Below the pieces are notes generated by a model. The model had not been told where the DNA came from and made no database searches. It was given only the letters and a program-made list of their open reading frames with translations. Of a stretch of 64,000 bases of DNA, positions 57,489 to 64,000 are shown piece after piece. This DNA comes from Favolaschia claudopus. Lineage: Eukaryota > Basidiomycota > Agaricomycetes > Agaricales > Mycenaceae. The translations under genes were made by a program, and so were the position numbers. The stretch spans positions 310,001 to 374,000 of the forward strand of contig JAWWNJ010000182.1 in the NCBI GenBank assembly GCA_037176885.1, written 5' to 3'. Numbering within the stretch: the first letter of the stretch is position 1; each line of letters begins with the position of its first letter.

Positions 57489-59073
57489 ATGGCTGGCCCA
57501 GGAACAAGGAAAAAACGCGCAAAACAGCGCAATATAACTCCACCACCTCAGCCAGTTCCCGAGACTTTCGACGGTGGTGTAGTTGACTACAGCGACACGG
57601 AATATGCTCAGCAGTCCCCACCAACTGCTGAGATGCTGTCTGAGGATCCTCCGAGTCCTGTTTTTCCTGACAACTCCAACGACTCGGACGTCGATGATCT
57701 CGGGGAGAACTTCTCAAGACTCGCTTCTTCTGATGTCGAGCACTCGTCTCACGAGCCTGAAGAACTTGAAGAAGAGGAGGACAACTGTAAGGCTTCCTCA
57801 GTGTGTATTTCATGATGCTGACACAACGAAGCTTCCGAGGACATCGAGCTTGTCAGTCCGCGCGATTCCTCCGCTTTCAAAATTAAAATTCCGGCACGTC
57901 CTGCTACTCCCGGGTGAGTTTCTCGGATGCTTGTCGTACGATGTCATCTAAGAAACACTCACAATGTGTGCAGAACCTCTAGCAAGCCAATTGAAATTGA
58001 GTTCAGCCCAGCTAAGAAGGCTACGAAGCGGGTGAAAGGCGCTACGTCCCGGACAACAGTAAAGAAGCAGCGTGTCGACAAGCCTCTCGAAGTTCTCAGC
58101 TCTGACAGCGACAGTGATCTCCCCCCCTCCGTCCCTCTTCCCAGCGTCAACAAAAAGGTCCGCACTGGCAGTAAACCGGCAGCTTCGACTGTCTCCGAGT
58201 CTCCGAGCCCCGTGGAGCCGGTCGTAAAGCGGAAACCTGGACGGCCTCGGAGAGAGCAGGCGCCCGTCCCAGTTGAGCTTTCAGCACACGTCTATTGTGC
58301 CTACACTTGGGCAGTCTTGCGTCGAAAGGGACGAGGTACCACGGCGCGGCAAGAGACAGAGCAAAAGATGTCTCCGCTGCAAGGCCCCTTCTCTCTCACA
58401 ACCTTCCGACCTGCAGACCATCGCGCGCTTGTCGCGAGTATAGCCGAGACGATGCACATCCGGCCAACAGAAGTAAATATTGAGTCGCTGCGTTGGGCTG
58501 TTGTCAAAGGCAGCAAGGCGGGTCCGGGATACCCACTCTACGACGAAAATGGTTTCAAGGTGATGCGTGAAAGCCTGCCGATGGTCAGTCAAGGAGGCGC
58601 CACGATGCATTTTCAAATTACTCTTGCGCGGCCTGTAAATGTTTCCGCCGTCGAAGCGGTTCGTACATTTGCAGAATTGATTAAATGGCTATTGACATAC
58701 TTGCAGCTGGGAGAAGCCGAGGCGATCAACGAAGAACCGATTACAAAATTGGACACCCTTCTCGGGGGCAAGGTAATATATTGCTCCTGCCTTCGTCGCA
58801 CATACTGATACTTGAATGAAACATCAGAAAACCATTGATGACCGACTTGGTGTCCTTCGCCCAAAGATTGAAGAAGCATTTAGGTTCGGCGGACCCGGTC
58901 ATTGCGGCGACCCCTCCCATTTGGACCCATGCACCAAACACCCCCACAACGATCTCCATTTTGCAATGAGCTCGGACCGCATCACACTCGTAGCATCGCA
59001 CGCTCTTCGTTCCAATTCCCAGGACTACAAATCTTTGATTCCGCTGATAGGGCCGTTCAACGGCTACGCGTGA
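57489..59073 (+). CDS. AT-hook-type protein of unknown function
   Basis: Start ATG 57489 (MAGPGTRKKRAKQRNITPPP). The N-terminal third is acidic and Ser-rich; short introns near 57788 and 57914 join SEDIELVSPRDSSAFKIKIP and TSSKPIEIEFSPAKKATKRV. A basic, AT-hook-like motif KRKPGRPRR (minor-groove binder) lies near 58230. A folded-looking domain follows (FSLTTFRPADHRALVASIAE, MHIRPTEVNIESLRWAVVKG, MHFQITLARPVNVSAVEAV). An intron near 58772-58827 leads to the last exon with HLDPCTKHPHNDLHFAMSSD, ending NGYA at 59071-59073. A DNA-binding role is inferred from the AT-hook alone. This pattern also occurs in genes carried or captured by transposons, and a retrotransposon-like region begins just after it. 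Confidence 0.7.
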
Positions 59074-61053
59074 AACCACAGAAATTTGTCGATTTCTGTA
59101 CCTATCAGCGGGAGGAAGTGAGGCTAGGATTACAGAAGATATACTCTACCTCGAGGGCAGTATCTTATTGCTTAGGATGGCCGATAAGCCAGCGGGACAT
59201 CATCATCTGGTAGCGGGAGCTTAGCGACGTCTCCCTAAACATGGGAACGGGACTCTGTCTTCAACTACTACTACTGTTGGGCCGAGAGCGTAGCGGGAAA
59301 CCGTTGCCTTAAGGTGCCGGAGGCCACCAAGAGGAATTACCAAAACCCTCCAAAACCCCGATGTTAGGTGCTAACCCGCCGAACCACCATCGACGAATCA
59401 GACAGACGGACAGACGGACTCATTAGTACTGGCGGGGACATGCCGCCGGGAACATCACCTTAGGCGGGTCAAACAAGACCTCACGGGAGGGCCAGATCAA
59501 GGAAGACTTGATCCTACACGAGCAGCGGGCTTATCGCCGAGGACCCGACTAGGGCCGGCGAGTGGACTGGATCAGACGGGGAGCATCGGCTGCCTCGGGT
59601 TCACTAGCGGGGAGACCAACCGACGATGCCGGTGTCAAATACCGTTGATATCGGGGAGTCTCTCGGCGAGTGGCGAACCCTTGGATTATATCGGCTTGCC
59701 CTGCTTCAAGCGGGAGCCTCTTTCCTGATGACAGAAGAACTCAGAAGAACTTGACCGCACTCAAGCCGCCACCAGCACGAATGGCGGGAGGCGACCTTGG
59801 CCTTTACTCGACCAGCGGCAAGCAGCCATTATGAAGAAGATATTTCGTGTCTCTCCCTGGAGACATGGCAACCAGCACGCCATTGCACTGCAATAAGGCG
59901 CAATACCCACCCGCCCGCATGGACTTGCTCCGGGAGGCAGTCTTTTCACTCACGACTCGCAATCCTGAATATACCATTGGTTCCCAGCGGGCGCGGCATC
60001 AAACTTGGACACTCTCTCATCATGATTTTATTTGGTTGTTTCTGCTCCCGCTGCATGTATTTAATCTCCCGGTGTACTTTTTGTTACTCAGTCAATTACC
60101 TACCCGTAGACAAGGGCAGTTTGTAGCGGACTCTAGAATTTGAATTGGAACTTTGAAAGAGACTAGACTTGATATCTGAGAGAGACTCGAGTGATACGGA
60201 AAGACTTGTGGCATACCGAGCCGCCAGAACTTTGAGAGCCCCGCCAGCCTTTGAGCCCGCGCCCTCCTGAAATACGAAGCCCCGTCTCTTGCAGTTCCGC
60301 GGTATAACCAAGACCCCCGTTCGTGCTTGATTCCGCGCCGTCGACGCCCCGTGTGCCCTGCCGTTCCGCGGTATTCAAAGACCCCCGTTCGAGCTCGCCG
60401 CCGCGTAGTGGTGTAAGTGCCCCGGCCACTGTTAGTGTCCGCGCCATCGACGTAAGAGCCCCGCTCCTCGCCAGAGCCGCGCCAGTTGAATAAGAACCCC
60501 GTCCCGCTGAGCCGCGCCTTCTGCCCGCCGGTTGTCATCCAGAAAGCTTCTTCCCGGTTGACGATCCACTACCGGGCGACGCTTTTCTATTGGCACGGAG
60601 ACCCTCCCCGCTAGACTCAGAATTTCTCATTTCGAAGTCTCAGAAAGAGTGACTCTTCGCTTCTCCCGCTGCGAATCGTTTTTGCCCGCTACGTTCTCGC
60701 TAGACAATCTAGTAGTTCGTCCCGCTCAAACGTAGTGACCTTGATTGATTGAAGCTTGCACAAGTATTCTGAGGGACGATACGTGCTCCCGCCACCCCGA
60801 ACACACACACACACACACGTCGTATTGGATTAGATTTAGTGATTTTATATTTCGGTATATTTCACGCCTACACCTACACGCACCGTTTCATCTGGAGCCC
60901 ACCGCGAGGGGTGACAGATTATTTGTGTCAAGTCGAAAGAAATCACTTGTGGACGCTGCTATAAACTAGCACGAACCATCCGCCGGTTGACTCGAGAATA
61001 GAATATACACCCGCCCGTTGAGCCGTTTAGCTCCAGGCCCGCGATAGAAGATT
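59074..61053 (+). mobile_element. Probable retrotransposon 5' region (LTR/leader, limits unknown)
   Basis: This 2-kb stretch has no gene but has the look of a retrotransposon leader ahead of the gag-like frame: GC-rich, with scattered GCGGGAG words. An imperfect direct repeat of about 30 bp (TTCCGCGGTAT...CCCCCGTTCG) is at about 60294-60323 and 60363-60391. A second LTR is not in the window and no primer-binding site was recognised, so LTR limits cannot be set. A small hairpin (ACAGAAAT/ATTTCTGT) lies at about 59078-59099. Confidence 0.45.
60801..60818. repeat. (AC)9 microsatellite
   Basis: Uninterrupted AC dinucleotide run. Confidence 0.9.
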
Positions 61054-62667
61054 TTGCCATTTAGTTTCGGAGGAGACGTGGCTTCAGAAGGACGATCCGC
61101 TAGAGTACCACCACCAAAACCTCGATCTACCAACACTAGCCTACGCGCCGCTGCTGCTGCTCTCGATCTCGAACTTGCCGATTCTTCCCTCCCGCCTGTT
61201 GCTCTCGCCCGGGAAATCTATTCTCTGCGCGGACGATCCCAAGCACAAGCTTATCGTGCCCGCAGAACCCAGTCGTTGAGCCCCTCTGCTCCGCTGGAAC
61301 AACAAACCCCGACTCAACCGCCCGGCACTAGACCTGTTACGCCCGACGGTGCAGCTACCCAGTCGTCAACGACTCTCTCGTCTGTCTCTTCACCACTACT
61401 CCAAACTTCACCAACCCCTTCAAACAATCCAATGGCTGAAGACGGCAATAATACTGTCGCCCGAGGAAAGAAGCGCGCGCCGGAACCATGGGACAGGAAC
61501 GCCCCGCTCTTCAAAGAAGATGAGCCGGAGGAACTCGTTCGTTTCCTGGACCATGTGGAGCGTATGATGGAATTAGATGAGACGCCGGCCGACAAGAAGA
61601 ACGAGTTCGTCTGCCGCTACACCGCTCAAGCTACGGCTGAAGAGTGGCGGCAGTTCGACTCGTTCTCCAAGACGTTCGACGACTTTAAGAAAGAAATCCT
61701 GGAAAATTACCCGTCAGTCGTCGACCAGAAGAAGGGCTCTGTGCAGAAATTGCACAAGCAGCTTCGTAAGTTCGCTGAAGAGGGGATTGACCGGGATGAT
61801 GAGGACGAGCTCATGCGCCTCACGCGAACCATGAACGTCGAGGCGAACAAGCTTCTCGATTCGAACTTGATTTCGCACCGGGAAGCCCTCCCGATGTTCT
61901 TCTCCAAATTGACTCGCGAGTTCAAAGAGCGAATCCTGGAGAATCTCGAGAGGAAACCTCCCGCTGAGGACGACGACGAGCCAGACGCCCGCTCATGGAC
62001 GCTGGCCGAAGTCATGAGTGAGGCCAAAAAGATCGCGAAACGTTCGACCGCCAACTCGGAGTTCTTTGGCACTTCTGATCGAGGTTACTCGAGCAAGTCA
62101 AAGAGCGCCAGCGGCTCTGGACGAGCGTCGAGCGGGCGGTCGATTCTCCCGAATCCGAACGTTGCGATTAAGAAAGAAGAAGAGGACCCTAACAAGGCCC
62201 TTCTTGAGACGATTAAGGTGTCGGTCGTCACTATGATGGAGCGGCTGGATAATCAGACCTCCCAATTAAAAGAGATCGACGCCGCGACCAAGAAGAAGAT
62301 GGCTGAGTTAGAGTCCTTCTATAAGTCCCTACCGGGCAGAGTCCCAGGCGCCGCTGACTCCCAGTCTTACCCGCGAATGCCTACCGTGCAATTCAAAGGG
62401 AACCTGGCGGATCAGGGGTGTCTTTATTGCGACAAGTTTGGGCATTTTAGAGATAAGTGTCTCATCCGGCAAGCCCACATAGGGAGTGGAAAGATGAAGG
62501 TCGTAGGGTTCAGAGACTGTTTCCCCGATGGGATACCTATCCCGAAGGACGGGCACAAGTCCAAGAAGCAGCAGGTAGAGGAGTACCGCCGAGCCGAAGC
62601 TGTAATATATAGACTAATAGACGTGCCTACAGCCAGTGGAGAAAATTGCCTTCCAGCCTGTGTCTAG
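61054..62667 (+). CDS. gag: Gag-like retrotransposon protein with CCHC zinc knuckle
   Basis: A frame of about 537 codons. No ATG lies at its 5' end; the first in-frame ATG is at 61432 (MAEDGNNTVARGKKRAPEPW) and a TAG closes the frame just upstream of 61054. Residues from that ATG contain a gag/capsid-like helical part (ELVRFLDHVERMMELDETPA, EFVCRYTAQATAEEWRQF, FKKEILENYPSV). Charged and Ser-rich linkers follow, then a zinc knuckle C-x2-C-x4-H-x4-C (CLYCDKFGHFRDKC) near 62430. This is the arrangement of Ty3/gypsy-type Gag in basidiomycetes. It stops at TAG 62665-62667 and no protease, reverse transcriptase or integrase follows, so the element is either gag-only or truncated downstream. Confidence 0.75.
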   Translation: MPFSFGGDVASEGRSARVPPPKPRSTNTSLRAAAAALDLELADSSLPPVALAREIYSLRGRSQAQAYRARRTQSLSPSAPLEQQTPTQPPGTRPVTPDGAATQSSTTLSSVSSPLLQTSPTPSNNPMAEDGNNTVARGKKRAPEPWDRNAPLFKEDEPEELVRFLDHVERMMELDETPADKKNEFVCRYTAQATAEEWRQFDSFSKTFDDFKKEILENYPSVVDQKKGSVQKLHKQLRKFAEEGIDRDDEDELMRLTRTMNVEANKLLDSNLISHREALPMFFSKLTREFKERILENLERKPPAEDDDEPDARSWTLAEVMSEAKKIAKRSTANSEFFGTSDRGYSSKSKSASGSGRASSGRSILPNPNVAIKKEEEDPNKALLETIKVSVVTMMERLDNQTSQLKEIDAATKKKMAELESFYKSLPGRVPGAADSQSYPRMPTVQFKGNLADQGCLYCDKFGHFRDKCLIRQAHIGSGKMKVVGFRDCFPDGIPIPKDGHKSKKQQVEEYRRAEAVIYRLIDVPTASGENCLPACV

Positions 62668-63276
62668 AGGGACCCTGGCTACAGACACGTCACGAAGTCT
62701 CTTACCTGGCTTTTTCCCAACACCCTCGGCAGCACGGCTGGTGTGATGTATCACCGCCTAATGATACCCGCTGATCCATCCTGTCACTGCCTTATCTGTC
62801 TTCTAGATATGACATTAATCACATCTTGACAGAAGGCAGTGCACCTTGATTTACGGACCCTCAATTTTACCAAGTCCAGTGAATCTTCGGTTACACCTTC
62901 ATGTAAAAGTTTCGCAAATCTTTATATTCATGTACTTTATATTGTCACATAATGGACTTTTTCTCTTTCAAATATTTCTAGGATTTTTCATAGAGTTCAT
63001 GTCCGGTCATATTGCAAGTATGTATATATAAATAAATTCAAAGACATCGAGCAAAGCAAAACTTGAGATAGTGATTATGAGGGCCCAGTACTCAGTCTTT
63101 GGCACAGTATAGGAATTATTTGTGACGACAGAATTGCAGAGAATTGTACGCGTAGCTAGAGAACGACGGAAGTCCGAGGAGACGACTGAAAAAGTACCAA
63201 GTCCGACTGAAGAAGTAGCAAGTCGAACACCTGTGAAGACCGTCAACGTTTCAATGCGTGAAGGAAGAAGTGTTGA
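62668..63276. other. Region after gag with a CACTG-ended hairpin
   Basis: No pol gene and no other credible gene. The hairpin at 62785-62841 is listed separately. From about 62860 to 63060 the sequence becomes A/T-rich. Confidence 0.45.
62785..62841. repeat. 57-bp imperfect palindrome ending CACTGCCTT/AAGGCAGTG
   Basis: CACTGCCTT at 62785-62793, followed by ATCTGTC, is mirrored by GACAGAAGGCAGTG ending at 62841. No target duplication was seen (TGT against CAC). It could be a very small MITE, a terminator-like hairpin or chance. Confidence 0.6.
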
Positions 63277-64000
63277 TCAGGTTGTTGCTCCCGTTTCCAC
63301 CGCCGTCAGCCCCGCGATCATCCACTTGACGTCGCGTACAGCCTCGACCCATGTTCTTTTCTCCTCGCTGTCGACCACCTTCACCAACTTCACGCCCCAC
63401 CAATACAACGCAGCCACCACGCTCAGCATCCCATTCACTCCAGGCACTCGCAGCGTCTCCCAATCCTCCTGGGTCTTCCCACCATACTCCTCACGACTGA
63501 ATCGCTCGGGATGTCCGCGGTCGCGCACGCGCCAAGGAGGCTGCAAGGTGGCCCACCACGACCACCAATTCTGCTCGAATTTCACCACGCTGCCAATTGT
63601 TGGACCAGCTCCATTCCGCATTGGCCCACCCCGGAGCCCACGCCCCGCCCCGATCCAGAGAACCACTTGTGTCGGGCGACTCGCTGCACTCAGCGCGAGT
63701 CTACCGGTCGAAGGCTTCTTCACCCAGGCATACGCCCGCTCCAATTCCGCCCACGCGACAAGCAAGTTGTTGAAGCACTCGCCCACGGGAGTCTCTGTAA
63801 CCTCCCCGTACACTGCTGCGAACCAGTCGCCGGCGTCCTCGGGACAAGGAGGCGGCGGCGGGTCTCTGTAGGTACGTTCTTCCTCCTCCTCGGCGGGACC
63901 TTGAGGAGGAGGAGGAGGAGGAGGAGGAGGATCGCCTGGGGTGCCATTTGAGGGCCCACCGCCGCCGGCCGCACCTCCCGCTTCGTCTCCGTCCCTTCGC
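63277..64000 (-). CDS. Partial gene, unrecognised, runs off right edge
   Basis: On the minus strand one frame is open from the window edge to a stop at 63277-63279. Upstream it is Gly- and Pro-rich: a (CCT)n tract, seen as (GGA)n at about 63903-63930 on the plus strand, encodes a proline run, then an acidic run (AEEEEERTYRDPPPPPCPED). The main part reads AGDWFAAVYGEVTETPVGEC, NNLLVAWAELERAYAWVKKP, EQNWWSWWATLQPPWRVRDR and EAVRDVKWMIAGLTAVETGA. The start lies outside the window. I do not recognise the family. The many Trp residues and lack of signals suggest a soluble folded protein. Confidence 0.55.
   Translation of the reverse strand, partial: RRDGDEAGGAAGGGGPSNGTPGDPPPPPPPPPQGPAEEEEERTYRDPPPPPCPEDAGDWFAAVYGEVTETPVGECFNNLLVAWAELERAYAWVKKPSTGRLALSAASRPTQVVLWIGAGRGLRGGPMRNGAGPTIGSVVKFEQNWWSWWATLQPPWRVRDRGHPERFSREEYGGKTQEDWETLRVPGVNGMLSVVAALYWWGVKLVKVVDSEEKRTWVEAVRDVKWMIAGLTAVETGATT

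Noticed and set aside
59083..61020. Exact 5' LTR from a TG...CA pair
   Set aside because: Several TGT...ACA choices exist and no second LTR or primer-binding site is visible, so any limits would be invented.
1..64000. tRNA, rRNA and CRISPR arrays
   Set aside because: I looked for T-loop-like GTTCRA-N2-C words and regular spaced repeats. The hits, for example near 3973, 14221 and 32049, lack matching stems, and no spaced direct-repeat array exists.

Overview
This window reads as nuclear DNA of an agaricomycete-type basidiomycete fungus. Genes on both strands are packed closely and broken by many introns of about 45-60 nt. The recognisable families are fungal: Atg22, Erg2, a very-long-chain 3-oxoacyl-CoA reductase, SUMO, DUF4246 proteins, an F-box-like family, a MYND protein, an allantoate-permease-type transporter and basidiomycete-style Tnp2. 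No rRNA, tRNA or CRISPR array was recognised. Species was not determined.

Layout. 0-9 kb: a decayed F-box/LRR-like gene, an intact F-box-like gene, a DUF4246 gene and a membrane-anchored P-loop NTPase. 9-18 kb: a disordered, probably nuclear protein, ATG22, two adjacent SUMO-fold genes (one canonical, one without the diglycine) and a second DUF4246 gene. 18-22.4 kb: a Ser/Gly-rich surface-type protein, then two ER lipid genes in a row (3-oxoacyl-CoA reductase and C-8 sterol isomerase). 22.6-24.9 kb: a non-autonomous DNA transposon with 292-bp identical terminal inverted repeats and an 8-bp target duplication. 26-37 kb: a MYND zinc-finger gene, two F-box-like paralogues, an unrecognised gene, an MFS permease and a single-pass membrane protein.

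37.5-53.9 kb is the most striking part. A serine peptidase S9 gene is split by two 7034-bp CACTA-superfamily elements joined head to tail with no base between them. A single 3-bp duplication (ACT) flanks the whole dimer. Each unit carries a multi-exon Tnp2 transposase gene and a convergent, multi-exon accessory gene. Removing the dimer plus one ACT rejoins the peptidase exactly in frame (713 codons), so the insertion looks recent. The two units differ at one base that I noticed, a Cys/Arg change in Tnp2.

54-64 kb: a large coiled-coil/acidic protein, an AT-hook-type protein, then a region with a gag-like retrotransposon ORF (CCHC knuckle) but no visible pol, and a partial gene running off the right edge.

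Exon joins given here were worked out by eye from GT/AG (once GC/AG) sites and reading-frame continuity. Family assignments rest on recognised motifs, not on database searches.
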